From Mycolicibacterium sp. (GTDB taxonomy: Bacteria; Actinomycetota; Actinomycetes; Mycobacteriales; Mycobacteriaceae): a stretch of DNA of 64,000 nucleotides. Below are positions 1 through 8,317 of the stretch, piece after piece. Position 1 is the stretch's first letter. Every line of letters starts with the position of its first letter. The DNA lies in contig NZ_JAFMJZ010000002.1 in NCBI RefSeq assembly GCF_017853185.1, positions 1-64,000 of the forward strand, read 5' to 3'. Made by a program: the position numbers and the translations under genes. The notes beneath the pieces are model-generated. The model was not told the DNA's origin. It saw only the letters and a list, made by a program, of their open reading frames with translations, and ran no database searches.

Positions 1-256
1 TGATCTCGAGGGCTTCGTCCCGGCGGGTGAGCCGGTGGTCAGCACGTTCTCCGGCTTCGAGTCGATCGAGTACTCTGGCACCTACGTGAACGAGGGCAAG
101 AAGCGCTTCATCGACGAGAAGACCGTCGTGGTGCCGGCCAAGGACGGCAGCTTCTTCGTTCTGCAGCTCAACGGCGATGCGCTCGACACCGAGCAGGCCG
201 TCGTGCAGGACGCCATGAAGGCGATCAACCAAAACACCAAGATCACCGCCCCCTAG
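1..256 (+). CDS. LpqN/LpqT-type lipoprotein, C-terminal part
   Basis: The reading frame is open from the left edge, so only the last ~85 residues are visible; the ORF-track Met at 35 is internal. The visible part (FSGFESIEYSGTYV, then KKRFIDEKTVVVPAKDG and a short helical end) resembles the C-terminus of mycobacterial LpqN-family lipoproteins, surface-anchored proteins of unclear biochemical role. Signal peptide and lipobox would lie outside the window. It ends 27 bp before the next gene on the same strand, so the two may be co-transcribed. The family call rests on general resemblance only. Confidence 0.6.
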   Translation, partial: DLEGFVPAGEPVVSTFSGFESIEYSGTYVNEGKKRFIDEKTVVVPAKDGSFFVLQLNGDALDTEQAVVQDAMKAINQNTKITAP

Positions 257-283
257 CCGCGAACTCACCCGGAGATATCGAGA

Positions 284-613
284 ATGATTCGCTTTCACGC
301 TTCCACGTTGCTCACCGCGGCGATCGCCGGCGTCATCTCCCTGTCGGCTCCCATGCTGCCGGCACCGCTGGCCGGCGCCACCACCACCTGCGCGCCCAAC
401 CAGCAGGTCGACGCCCGCACCGGCCTGTGCTGGGGCAAGCAGGACATGAACAACCTCGGCACCGCCCGCGGCATGGGCGGCACCGCCCCGTGCATGCCGG
501 GCCGCCTCGGCCTGTGCATCGGTTCGGTCGCCAACGGCGTCACCCCGGGTGACACGCTGCGGACCAAGCCGCCGGCCGGTCCCGCGCCGCGCAGCACTTG
601 GCCGTCGCGCTAA
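284..613 (+). CDS. small secreted cysteine-containing protein
   Basis: A 109-residue protein with a clear N-terminal signal peptide (hydrophobic LLTAAIAGVISLSAP, cleavage probably near residue 30). The mature part has four cysteines (TTCAP, LCWG, PCMPG, LCIG), suggesting two disulfides outside the membrane, and a proline-rich tail. A GGAGAT ribosome site precedes the ATG. It follows the lipoprotein closely on the same strand. Its stop overlaps the stop of the convergent PE-PPE gene by a few bases. I do not recognise a function. Confidence 0.7.
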   Translation: MIRFHASTLLTAAIAGVISLSAPMLPAPLAGATTTCAPNQQVDARTGLCWGKQDMNNLGTARGMGGTAPCMPGRLGLCIGSVANGVTPGDTLRTKPPAGPAPRSTWPSR

Positions 614-1989
614 GCCGGGACGCGCCATCCCCTGGTAGCCGACGACGAAGCTGCCCGCAGGCCAACGCGTTTCGAACTTTGATGTGCGGTGGCGAGTCGT
701 CCCGCAGCGCCGACCCGCTTGTCCGTCGTGGCTGCCGCTGCACGACTCGCGCTTGAGGTCCCCGACGTGCCGCGACGGGCCTGGATGCTCGATGCCGAAG
801 GTTGCCGGGCAGCAATGTTGGAGCCCGTCGCCGGCACCCCGGTCTGTACCGGCACCAAGTCGTTCAGTGCGGCCTGGATGCCCTGGCCCACTGCGTTGAC
901 CAGATCGATGGTGAACGTGATCGGGTTGATCAACGGAATCAGGCGGAACGGGGCCGGAGTGCCGTACGGCAGGGTGCGGTCGTAGCCGGTCTCGATCAGC
1001 ACCCGCAACGCCGGCGACACCAGATCGACGAGGGGTGTGATCACCGCGCTGATTCCGAGCGCGTTGCCGAGGCCGATGAGCGGCTGAAGGATCGGCAATG
1101 TCTTATTGGGCACCGTGATGTAGCGGGTATCACCGGTCACCTGGCAATGGGTCGCGGCGGTGCAATCTGCGGTGGCGGCCACCATCATCGCCTCGATCTC
1201 GGCCACCGTGTATCCGTACGGCGTCTCGGACGGCGCGTCGCTGCCCTTGGGAGACAGATACGTGGTGTGGATGTAGGCGAACCCGGCGAGGGCATTGAGG
1301 TCAGCGAGCAGGTTGATCGGGTAGAGCGGGAAGTCCGGGACGCCGTCGTACTGGAAGGCGATGTCCGTCGTTGCGATACCGGTATCGGTCGGGGCCGGTT
1401 GACCGAATGTGGCGTCGAGGATGGGAACGGTGCCCAGTAGCGCCAGTCTCTCGAAAAGGCCGCCGTTGGGCCGGTTCGGGTCACCCGTCAGGACGAATGC
1501 GATGTTGGCTTTCTGCTCTGCCGTCAGATCCCCGAGGATTGCTTTGACCTTGGTGGCGACCGTCGATCCCTGGGAGAAACCGAACACGACCACCGGGTCA
1601 GTGGGGCTGGGGTTGTAACTGCCCACGAGCTTGCTGTTCAGGTTCGTCACACCGCTGGCCACCGATACGTTCCATTTGGCACCGGTGAGGCCTCCCCATC
1701 CCGGCAGCGGGAAGGGCCAGAATTCGGAGATGTACGGGACTGGCGCGTAGGCGCACGTAGGACTGCACAACGCTGTCGTTGTCGACGTGTAGTAATCGAC
1801 GGCGTTCTGCTCGTAGTTCAGTTTGAGACTGGGATCCTTGGTGCCGGTACCGGGCACGATCAGTGCCGTGGTGCCGGTCAGGTGTACCGCTGCATGGATG
1901 ACCGAAGCCATGGTCAACGCGATGGCCGCCGCGAGGGACACGATGGCGATGACGAAGGACCTGCCTAGTGATCGCGCCAGGGTTCCCAT
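610..1989 (-). CDS. PE-PPE domain hydrolase, secreted or membrane-anchored
   Basis: A 459-residue protein with an N-terminal hydrophobic segment (FVIAIVSLAAAIALTMASVIHA, about residues 11-32), then a PE-PPE-type serine hydrolase domain (ALIVPGTGTKDPS, the nucleophile elbow GFSQGS near residue 140, and FVLTGDPNRPNGG). Family members are alpha/beta hydrolases acting as esterases or cutinase-like enzymes on lipids; the substrate here is unknown. The last ~80 residues are Ala/Ser/Arg-rich and probably disordered. It has no N-terminal PE or PPE domain, so this is the stand-alone hydrolase form. It is transcribed away from fadE20. Confidence 0.82.
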   Translation of the reverse strand: MGTLARSLGRSFVIAIVSLAAAIALTMASVIHAAVHLTGTTALIVPGTGTKDPSLKLNYEQNAVDYYTSTTTALCSPTCAYAPVPYISEFWPFPLPGWGGLTGAKWNVSVASGVTNLNSKLVGSYNPSPTDPVVVFGFSQGSTVATKVKAILGDLTAEQKANIAFVLTGDPNRPNGGLFERLALLGTVPILDATFGQPAPTDTGIATTDIAFQYDGVPDFPLYPINLLADLNALAGFAYIHTTYLSPKGSDAPSETPYGYTVAEIEAMMVAATADCTAATHCQVTGDTRYITVPNKTLPILQPLIGLGNALGISAVITPLVDLVSPALRVLIETGYDRTLPYGTPAPFRLIPLINPITFTIDLVNAVGQGIQAALNDLVPVQTGVPATGSNIAARQPSASSIQARRGTSGTSSASRAAAATTDKRVGAAGRLATAHQSSKRVGLRAASSSATRGWRVPA

Positions 1990-2072
1990 GGTGACTCGCT
2001 TTCTGCGGGTTTCCGACGAATCGTCGAACCGTAACAGGGGAATGGCGCGAGTCGGATGAAACCGGCGGGTCT

Positions 2073-2090
2073 ACCAACCGCCCGGTTGGT
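2073..2090. promoter_or_regulatory. palindromic candidate operator upstream of fadE20
   Basis: ACCAACCGCCCGGTTGGT is an 18-bp near-perfect inverted repeat with 8-bp arms around two central bases. It lies 43 bp before the chosen fadE20 start, between two divergent genes. Shape and place suit a TetR-family repressor of fatty-acid or branched-chain catabolism. Which regulator binds is inference. Confidence 0.55.
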
Positions 2091-2133
2091 CTATCCTCGA
2101 GGGGAACGTACCCACTCGCCGGAGGTCACACCC

Positions 2134-3294
2134 ATGGGCAATGCCGTCAAGTACCAGCGCACGCTCTTCGAGCCTGAGCACGACCTGTTCCGGGAGTCCT
2201 ACCGGGCGTTCCTGGACAAGCACGTCAAGCCCTTCCACGATCAGTGGGAGAAGGACAAGATCGTCGACCGCGGAGTGTGGCTGGAGGCCGGCAAGCAGGG
2301 CTACCTCGGGATGGCGGTGCCGGAGGAGTACGGCGGCGGCGGCAACCCGGACTTCCGCTACAACACCATCGTCTGCGAGGAGACCGTGGCCGGCCGCTAC
2401 AGCGGACTCGGCTTCTCCCTGCACAACGACGTCATCGCACCGTACCTGCTGCACCAGACCAACGACGAGCAGAAGGCGCGCTGGCTGCCGAAGTTCTGCA
2501 CGGGCGAGATGATCACCGCGATCGCCATGACCGAACCGGGCACCGGCAGCGATCTGCAGGGCATCAAGACCCGGGCGGTCCGCGAGGGCGACCACTACAT
2601 CCTCAACGGGTCGAAGACCTTCATCACCAACGGCATCAATTCCGACCTGGTGATCGTGGTGGCACAGACCAACCCGGAGAAGGGCGCCCAGGGCTTCTCG
2701 CTGCTCGGCGTGGAGCGAGGTATGCCGGGCTTCGAGCGCGGCCGTCACCTCGACAAGGTCGGCCTCGACGCGCAGGACACCGCGGAACTGTCCTTCACCG
2801 ACGTGCATGTTCCGGTGGAGAACCTGATCGGCGAGGAGGGGATGGGCTTCATCTACCTCATGCAGAACCTCCCGCAGGAACGCCTGTCGATCGCGATCAT
2901 GGCGGCCGCGGCGATGGAGTCGGTGCTCGAGGAGACCCTGCAATACGTCAAAGAGCGCAAGGCGTTCGGTAAGCCGATCGGCTCATTCCAGAACAGCCGT
3001 TTCCTGCTCGCCGAATTGGCGACCGAAGCCACCGCGGTCCGGGTTCTCACCGACGAATTCATCCGGTTGCACCTCGACGAGAAACTGACCGCCGATCAGG
3101 CCGCGATGGCCAAGTGGTGGACCACCGAGGCGCAGGTCAAGCTCATCGACCGGTGCGTGCAGTTGCACGGCGGGTACGGCTATATGCGCGAATACAACGT
3201 GGCACGGGCCTACCTGGACGCCCGCGTCCAGACCATCTACGGCGGCACCACCGAGATCATGAAGGAGATCATCGGTCGCGGACTGGGCGTCTGA
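2134..3294 (+). CDS. fadE20: acyl-CoA dehydrogenase FadE20
   Basis: A flavin-dependent acyl-CoA dehydrogenase catalysing the first alpha,beta-oxidation of an acyl-CoA. I chose the ATG at 2134 because GGAGG lies at 2121 and the protein then begins MGNAVKYQRTLFEPEH; the track's upstream Met adds 26 atypical residues across the palindrome. The resulting 386 residues match the usual family length. Visible family segments are AIAMTEPGTGSDLQGIKT (FAD and substrate), ITNGINSDLVIVVAQT, and the C-terminal LHGGYGYMREYNVARAYLD and YGGTTEIMKEIIGR. The chain length used is not visible in sequence. Confidence 0.85.
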   Translation: MGNAVKYQRTLFEPEHDLFRESYRAFLDKHVKPFHDQWEKDKIVDRGVWLEAGKQGYLGMAVPEEYGGGGNPDFRYNTIVCEETVAGRYSGLGFSLHNDVIAPYLLHQTNDEQKARWLPKFCTGEMITAIAMTEPGTGSDLQGIKTRAVREGDHYILNGSKTFITNGINSDLVIVVAQTNPEKGAQGFSLLGVERGMPGFERGRHLDKVGLDAQDTAELSFTDVHVPVENLIGEEGMGFIYLMQNLPQERLSIAIMAAAAMESVLEETLQYVKERKAFGKPIGSFQNSRFLLAELATEATAVRVLTDEFIRLHLDEKLTADQAAMAKWWTTEAQVKLIDRCVQLHGGYGYMREYNVARAYLDARVQTIYGGTTEIMKEIIGRGLGV

Positions 3295-3470
3295 GCGAGC
3301 GGAATTCATCGTCCGACGAGGCATTTCAGTTCAATTCGGGTTTTATCTCGATTTGGATTCGCGCGTTAATTTGCCGCGCGTGTCGTGGTTAGCTGGCGCG
3401 GAAATTGTGCGACGGTTTGGATCAATTCCAGGGCTAGCCCAAGCATTGGACTGATTGCGGGAGACGGGTA

Positions 3471-5513
3471 ATGACGCGGCTTGTGAACGGATTCATGAGG
3501 TACGGAAGGCGTCTGGCGCTCGGCGTGGCCGTCACCGCCACCGCGGCGGCACTGGTCTCCCCGCACGCGTTCGCCTCGCCCGAGAGCGACGCCTCCGGCG
3601 CGATCAACGCGGCCTGGGATGCCGCCGGCGGTTCGAGTTCGGCGGTGGGAGCCCAGGACGGCGACGTCTACTCGGTCGGCACCGGTTACGGCCAGAAGTT
3701 CACCGACGGGCAGATCTTCTACACCCCCGACACCGGCGCGCACCTGATCTACGGCGAGATCCTGGACAAGTACCAGTCCCTGGGCGGACCGGGCGACAGC
3801 GATCTGGGATTCCCCACCATCGACGAGGTCGCCGGTCTGGTCGGGCCGAACAGCCGGGTCAGCACCTTCAGCGCCAGCGACAAGCCCGCCATCTTCTGGA
3901 CTTCCGACACCGGTGCCTGGGTGGTGCGCGGCGCCCTCAACGCGGCGTGGGACAAGCTCGGCGGTTCGGCCGGCACGCTCGGGGTTCCCACCGAGGATGA
4001 GCGCTACGACGGGGACGTCGTGAGCCAGAAGTTCACCGGCGGCGAGCTGTCCTGGAACACCGCCACCAAGACCTTCAGCAGTGATCCCTCCAGCCTGGCC
4101 GACGAACTGGTCGGACTCGAGGTGCCTGCGGACGCGACGACTCAGATCAACATGGCCTGGCGGGCCAGCGGCGGACTGGGCGGCCCGCTAGGCGCCCGGC
4201 AGGGTACCCAGTCGGCGATCGGTGACCCGGGCCCAGGACAGGGCGCCGAGCAGGGCTACGCCGGCGGCAAGATCTTCTACTCCCCGGACACCGGCGCGCA
4301 TGCGGTGACCGGCGCGATCCTGTCCAAGTACGAGTCGCTCGGCGGCCCGACCGGCGACTTGGGGTACCCGGTCGGCACCGAGGCCGACGGCGGCGTCCCC
4401 AACAGCCGGATCGGTTCCTTCAGCGCACCGGACAAGCCGGTCATCTTCTGGACGCCCGACAACGGCGCGATCGTGGTCCGCGGCTCCATCAACGCGGCCT
4501 GGCAGAAGCTGGGCGGCGCGACTGGAACGCTGGGAGCCCCGACCGGCGAGCAGACCGCCAGCGGCGACACCGTCAGCCAGACCTTCAGCGGCGGTCAGAT
4601 CTCCTGGAACCAGGAGACCAAGGAGTTCACCACCAACCCGGCCGATCTCGCGTCGCAGCTGTCCGGCGTCGAGCTGCCCAGCGTGACCGGTCAGACGCCG
4701 GCGACGACCTCGGGCGGATCGTCCGATAAGTCGGCCAAGCAGTGGTGGTGGCTGGCGATCGCCATCCCGTTGCTGCTGCTGCTCGGACTCGTCGGACTGT
4801 GGGCGATGCGACGTGGAAGCACGGCCGACCGCGGCTCTGACTTCGACGGCGACGCGGGCCGGTGGCCCGGTGAGAACCTGGGTGGCGCCTCGGAGGCGGA
4901 GCGGACGGCTGAATACCGTTGGTCGGCGGGGACTTTCGAAGATGAGGACACGATCGACACCGCGCCCACCCGGATTCCCAGTGAGGCGGAACTCGCGGCA
5001 GCAGCCGAGGGCTTCGATGACGAGGGCGATCGCCCCGACGGTGGACGGCACGCGGCCCAGAGTGGTGACGCCGAGTCGCCCTGGCAGCTTGACCTCGGCG
5101 AGGCGGGACAGTCACGCCGCCGGCATGCGGCCCAGGACTTCTCCCGGTGGACGCAGCCGTTCGAAAGCCGCTTCGACGACGTCGCCGACGAGCCAGCGGC
5201 GGAAGGCGCAGTCGGCGGATTCGACGAGTCCTCGTGGACCGGCTACGCGTTCGAAGACGAGGCCGAGGTAGAGGTCGAGGTCGAGGTCGAGCCCGCCGAG
5301 TCGGTCGATGAGGACGACACCTGGCGCCCGGCGATCCATCTGCCACTGGCCGATCCGTACCAGGCGCCTGAGGGATACGTCATCAAGGCCAACACCCATT
5401 CCGGCCTGTACTACACCCCGGATTCGGCGATGTACGCCAGCACTGTTCCCGAGGTCTGGTTCGCCAGCGAGGATTTGGCGCAGGCCAACGGCTTCATCAA
5501 GGCGCCGAAATAG
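3471..5513 (+). CDS. LGFP-repeat membrane protein with C-terminal sunset-like domain
   Basis: A 680-residue protein with a signal peptide (cut near AFA/SPES, about residue 36), then several LGFP repeats to about residue 400 (DLGFPTIDE, TLGVPTEDE, DLGYPVGTE, TLGAPTGEQ). LGFP repeats are associated with the cell wall in corynebacteria and mycobacteria. One membrane span (WWWLAIAIPLLLLLGLVGLW, about 425-447) leads to a long acidic low-complexity cytoplasmic stretch (EVEVEVEVEP) and a final ~45 residues (GLYYTPDSAMYASTVPEVWF) resembling sunset domains. The layout implies an envelope repeat region tied to a cytoplasmic acidic tail. It matches the Rv2721c family next to lexA. GGGAGACGGG precedes the ATG. 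Confidence 0.82.
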   Translation: MTRLVNGFMRYGRRLALGVAVTATAAALVSPHAFASPESDASGAINAAWDAAGGSSSAVGAQDGDVYSVGTGYGQKFTDGQIFYTPDTGAHLIYGEILDKYQSLGGPGDSDLGFPTIDEVAGLVGPNSRVSTFSASDKPAIFWTSDTGAWVVRGALNAAWDKLGGSAGTLGVPTEDERYDGDVVSQKFTGGELSWNTATKTFSSDPSSLADELVGLEVPADATTQINMAWRASGGLGGPLGARQGTQSAIGDPGPGQGAEQGYAGGKIFYSPDTGAHAVTGAILSKYESLGGPTGDLGYPVGTEADGGVPNSRIGSFSAPDKPVIFWTPDNGAIVVRGSINAAWQKLGGATGTLGAPTGEQTASGDTVSQTFSGGQISWNQETKEFTTNPADLASQLSGVELPSVTGQTPATTSGGSSDKSAKQWWWLAIAIPLLLLLGLVGLWAMRRGSTADRGSDFDGDAGRWPGENLGGASEAERTAEYRWSAGTFEDEDTIDTAPTRIPSEAELAAAAEGFDDEGDRPDGGRHAAQSGDAESPWQLDLGEAGQSRRRHAAQDFSRWTQPFESRFDDVADEPAAEGAVGGFDESSWTGYAFEDEAEVEVEVEVEPAESVDEDDTWRPAIHLPLADPYQAPEGYVIKANTHSGLYYTPDSAMYASTVPEVWFASEDLAQANGFIKAPK

Positions 5514-5515
5514 TT

Positions 5516-5569
5516 CGGAGTCCCTCGATCTTGCGGAGTCCCTCGATCTTGCGGAGTTTCTAGATCTTG
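5516..5569. repeat. 18-bp tandem repeat, three units, at the lexA 3' end
   Basis: Two identical units CGGAGTCCCTCGATCTTG (5516-5533, 5534-5551) and a diverged third (5552-5569) that contains the lexA stop codon and last codons. It appears to be a tandem duplication of the end of lexA into the gap between the convergent LGFP and lexA genes. Confidence 0.9.
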
Positions 5570-6228
5570 CGGATTACGGTGACGACCTTGCCGAGCACGA
5601 CGGCGTCGTTGCCCGGGATCGGGTCGAAGACCGGGTTGTGCGGCATCAGCCAGACCTGACCGCCAGTGCGCTTGAAGGTCTTGACGGTGGCTTCGCCGTC
5701 GATCATCGCGGCGACGATGTCGCCGTTGTCGGCGACGTTCTGCTGACGCACGACGACCCAGTCGCCGTCGCAGATGGCGGCATCGACCATCGACTCGCCG
5801 ACGACCTTCAGTAGGAACAGCGAGCCCTCGCCGACCAGCACGCGGGGCAGTGGGAACACGTCCTCGACGGCTTCCTCGGCCAGGATCGGTCCGCCGGCGG
5901 CGATCCGGCCGAGCACCGGCACGAACGTGGGTTCCGGCAGCGCATCCGAGCCGCTGACATCGGTGACCACCGGTGTCACCACGTCATCGGAACCTCGCAC
6001 GTCCACCGCTCGGGGCCGGTTGGGATCCCTGCGCAGAAAGCCCTTGCGCTCCAGGGTGCGCAACTGATGGGCGACCGATGACGTCGAGGTCAGGCCGACG
6101 GCATCCCCGATCTCCCGGATGCTGGGCGGATAACCGCGGCTGGTGACCGATGCCCGGATGACGTCCAGGATGGTCCGCTGGCGTTCGGTGAGTCCGGATG
6201 CGGCGGAGGCGCCTTTGCTTTCGCTCAT
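5560..6228 (-). CDS. lexA: LexA repressor, SOS response
   Basis: Transcriptional repressor of the SOS regulon that cleaves itself when stimulated by RecA filaments. I use the ATG at 6228 (MSESKGASA), giving 222 residues; the track start adds 12 residues overlapping the promoter. Visible parts: winged helix ([15 protein letters not shown], then [22 protein letters not shown]), the Ala-Gly cleavage site in [11 protein letters not shown], the catalytic serine in GESMVDA and lysine in ATVKTFKR. All key residues are present. An SOS box lies directly upstream, implying autorepression. It is divergent from chiZ, as in other mycobacteria. Confidence 0.97.
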   Translation of the reverse strand: MSESKGASAASGLTERQRTILDVIRASVTSRGYPPSIREIGDAVGLTSTSSVAHQLRTLERKGFLRRDPNRPRAVDVRGSDDVVTPVVTDVSGSDALPEPTFVPVLGRIAAGGPILAEEAVEDVFPLPRVLVGEGSLFLLKVVGESMVDAAICDGDWVVVRQQNVADNGDIVAAMIDGEATVKTFKRTGGQVWLMPHNPVFDPIPGNDAVVLGKVVTVIRKI

Positions 6229-6254
6229 AGAGGCGAATGTAACGCGGAAAGCCG

Positions 6255-6276
6255 ACATTATCAAACATGTGTTCGA
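6255..6276 (-). promoter_or_regulatory. lexA promoter: -10 box and SOS box
   Basis: On the minus strand TCGAACACATGTTTGA (6261-6276) matches the mycobacterial SOS box TCGAAC-N4-GTTCGA at 11 of 12 fixed positions. It directly abuts a TAATGT -10 element (6255-6260), so bound LexA would block polymerase. Confidence 0.85.
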
Positions 6277-6357
6277 GCGTGTCGGCCTCGCTTCTGGACG
6301 GCGGCCGCAGCTCGTGCGGGAACTTGTCGGAGGGTCTGGCTATCGTCGGCGACACGC

Positions 6358-6415
6358 TCGTTCAAATGTTCGAAATTCGAACATGCGATCGAGTACAGTT
6401 CGAACACAAGAGCGA
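6358..6415 (+). promoter_or_regulatory. cluster of SOS-like boxes at the chiZ promoter
   Basis: Three matches to TCGAAC-N4-GTTCGA lie in 58 bp: 6358-6373 (10 of 12), 6377-6392 (TCGAACATGCGATCGA, 11 of 12) and 6400-6415 (10 of 12). A TACAGT -10 element (6394-6399) sits between the last two, so LexA binding would cover the promoter and the transcription start. Confidence 0.7.
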
Positions 6416-6439
6416 ACAAGTCCGCGGAAAGGGGCGAAC

Positions 6440-6976
6440 ATGACAGTCCTCGATGATCGGAATCTGATCGACGAGCAGTTGGCCGAGCAGCTGGCACAGT
6501 GGCAGCAGTTATGGCCACGGGAAGCGTCCCGTGCGCCCCAGTCCGTCCAGCGGGCCGCGGTCCGGCAGGGCGTCCGTCCCGCCGCCGGTCGTGCCGGGCG
6601 TCCGACTCCCGGGGGCCCGGCGATCGCACCGATGCGTTACCGGGGAACCGGGATCGGCGTGTCCCGCGCGACACACCTGGCGCGCCGGCAGGTCAGCACC
6701 ACGGTCACCGTCGCACTGGCGGCGCTGGCCGCGTTGATCACGGTGTGGCTGGGATCCATCGCGCATTTCAGCAGCGACGCACCGGCGGCGGCTGCGGCTG
6801 TTTCCGAGCAGTTGGCGGTGGTGCAGGTCCAGGCCGGTGAGACGCTGGCACAGTTGGCGGCGCGGGTGGCCCCGGACGCTCCGGCCGGTCAGGTCGTCGA
6901 TCGCATCCGCGACCTGAACAAGCTCGGGTCGGTGGCTGTCGACGCCGGGCAGACCCTCATCGCCCCGGTCGGCTGA
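6440..6976 (+). CDS. chiZ: LysM-domain SOS-induced cell division regulator ChiZ
   Basis: The ATG at 6440 follows a GGAAAGGGG ribosome site and gives 178 residues, close to the Rv2719c family. The N-terminal ~85 residues are basic and Ala/Pro-rich, probably disordered and cytoplasmic. One membrane span follows (TTVTVALAALAALITVWLGSI, about residues 90-110), then an external LysM domain (VVQVQAGETLAQLAARV ... VDAGQTLIAPVG). The family is described as a DNA-damage-induced protein that slows septation; cell-wall hydrolase activity was proposed. SOS boxes upstream agree with this role. The track ORF starts 99 codons too early. Confidence 0.88.
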   Translation: MTVLDDRNLIDEQLAEQLAQWQQLWPREASRAPQSVQRAAVRQGVRPAAGRAGRPTPGGPAIAPMRYRGTGIGVSRATHLARRQVSTTVTVALAALAALITVWLGSIAHFSSDAPAAAAAVSEQLAVVQVQAGETLAQLAARVAPDAPAGQVVDRIRDLNKLGSVAVDAGQTLIAPVG

Positions 6977-7065
6977 CCTTCGCCGATGTCCGGCGAAACC
7001 GGATGCCGCGCAACGGGGCTCGGTCGGCTCGTCGGTGATGGTCGGGCCAGGCAGGCGAGGGTAGG

Positions 7066-7105
7066 CTCTCTTCCGTTCGGTACCCCGGCCGGATTCGGAA
7101 GAGAG
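7066..7105. repeat. inverted repeat in the nrdR upstream region
   Basis: CTCTCTTCCG (7066-7075) and CGGAAGAGAG (7096-7105) are perfect 10-bp arms around a 20-bp spacer. The right arm overlaps the nrdR ribosome site and the left arm overlaps the end of a TAGGCT -10 element (7062-7067). It could be an operator or an RNA hairpin hiding the ribosome site. Confidence 0.6.
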
Positions 7106-7114
7106 GAAGCGCTC

Positions 7115-7579
7115 ATGCACTGTCCTTTCTGCCGTCATCCGGACTCGCGGGTGGTTGACTCCCGGGAGGCCGACGAGGGTCAGGCGATCCGCCGCCGCCG
7201 GTCCTGCCCGGAGTGCGGCCGCCGGTTCACCACCGTCGAGACTGCCGTGCTCGCGGTCGTCAAGCGCAGTGGTGTCACCGAGCCGTTCAGCCGGGAGAAG
7301 GTGATCAGCGGAGTGCGCCGGGCCTGCCAGGGCCGCGATGTCGACGATGACGCCCTCAACCTGCTGGCCCAGCAGGTCGAAGACGCCGTCCGAGCCGGCG
7401 GGTCGCCGGAGGTGCCCAGCAATGAGGTCGGGCTGGCGATCCTGGGGCCGCTGCGCGAACTCGACGAGGTGGCCTATTTGAGGTTCGCCTCGGTGTACCG
7501 GTCATTCAGTTCGGCCGAGGATTTCGAGCGGGAGATCGAGACGCTGCGTGCCCATCGAACGGTCGGCACGTCCGGCTAG
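7115..7579 (+). CDS. nrdR: transcriptional repressor NrdR
   Basis: A zinc-ribbon and ATP-cone repressor that senses ATP/dATP and controls ribonucleotide reductase genes. The ATG at 7115 begins [17 protein letters not shown] and gives 154 residues, the usual length. Zinc ligands are CPFC (residues 3-6) and CPEC (about 31-34). The ATP-cone starts near residue 46 ([20 protein letters not shown]) and ends with [19 protein letters not shown]-type sequence. It lies between chiZ and the convergent PhzF-like gene. An inverted repeat covers its ribosome site. Confidence 0.95.
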   Translation: MHCPFCRHPDSRVVDSREADEGQAIRRRRSCPECGRRFTTVETAVLAVVKRSGVTEPFSREKVISGVRRACQGRDVDDDALNLLAQQVEDAVRAGGSPEVPSNEVGLAILGPLRELDEVAYLRFASVYRSFSSAEDFEREIETLRAHRTVGTSG

Positions 7580-7603
7580 TTCAGGTGCCGGCGCCGGTCG
7601 GCC

Positions 7604-8290
7604 TCATCCGAACTGTCGGACTCCGTCGCTGACCACGCGGCCGGAAACCAGGACCCACCCGTCGGGCTTCCATGCGGTGTGGATCTGCGAACCCTTGCCC
7701 TGGGTGATCTCCAGGTCGCGACTGAGATGGTCGGTGATGCGCACCGCTGCCGAACCGGTGGCTTCGTCTTCGGGCACTCCCAGATTGGTGGCGAACATCC
7801 GGGACCGAATCCGTCCGGCGTCACGGTCGAGCCAGGTCCACAGGTAGTGCGGCGCGTCGTCGTCGTAGTCGCCCGGTTCGGCAGCGTCCAACTCGGCCGG
7901 TGAGGCCACGTCGTGGATGACGAACTCCGGCGCCCACTCCGCCCGGGCGAGGATCCCGGTCAGCTGATCCTCGTATCGGATCTGCACGACTCCGGCCGGC
8001 ACCTGCAGGGTGTGGACCGGAGTGCCCCGATCGCGCAGCCACCAGGCGGCCCCGACAGTGGGATGCCCGGCGAAAGGGATCTCGGTCGCCGGTGTGAAGA
8101 TCCGGGCGTGCGCCGTCGTCGACCCCGGGTCGGGAAGATCGATGAAAATCGTTTCGCTGTAACCCAATTCGGTCGCGATGCGCTGCCGGTCGGCCGGGGG
8201 AGCGGTGGCGGCGTCGACGACTCCCAACGGGTTGCCGAAGTTGCCGTCGGCGTCGGTGAAGACCCGCAACACCGTGACGTCGATGCCCAT
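7604..8290 (-). CDS. PhzF-family isomerase/epimerase-like protein
   Basis: A 228-residue protein of the PhzF (diaminopimelate-epimerase-like) fold: [20 protein letters not shown] at the N-terminus, the ETIFIDLPD segment, the conserved [14 protein letters not shown], and [15 protein letters not shown] near the end. PhzF proteins are isomerases; the substrate of this mycobacterial branch (Rv2716-like) is not known. It is shorter than classical PhzF (about 280 residues), matching the mycobacterial form. A TAGTCT -10 six bases before the ATG suggests a leaderless message. Confidence 0.82.
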   Translation of the reverse strand: MGIDVTVLRVFTDADGNFGNPLGVVDAATAPPADRQRIATELGYSETIFIDLPDPGSTTAHARIFTPATEIPFAGHPTVGAAWWLRDRGTPVHTLQVPAGVVQIRYEDQLTGILARAEWAPEFVIHDVASPAELDAAEPGDYDDDAPHYLWTWLDRDAGRIRSRMFATNLGVPEDEATGSAAVRITDHLSRDLEITQGKGSQIHTAWKPDGWVLVSGRVVSDGVRQFG

Positions 8291-8296
8291 ATGCCG

Positions 8297-8302
8297 AGAC
8301 TA
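8297..8302 (-). promoter_or_regulatory. -10 box of the PhzF-like gene, leaderless type
   Basis: TAGTCT on the minus strand ends six bases before the ATG at 8290. This spacing puts the transcription start at or next to the start codon. Confidence 0.5.
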
Positions 8303-8317
8303 CGCCGAGCCGCCGTG

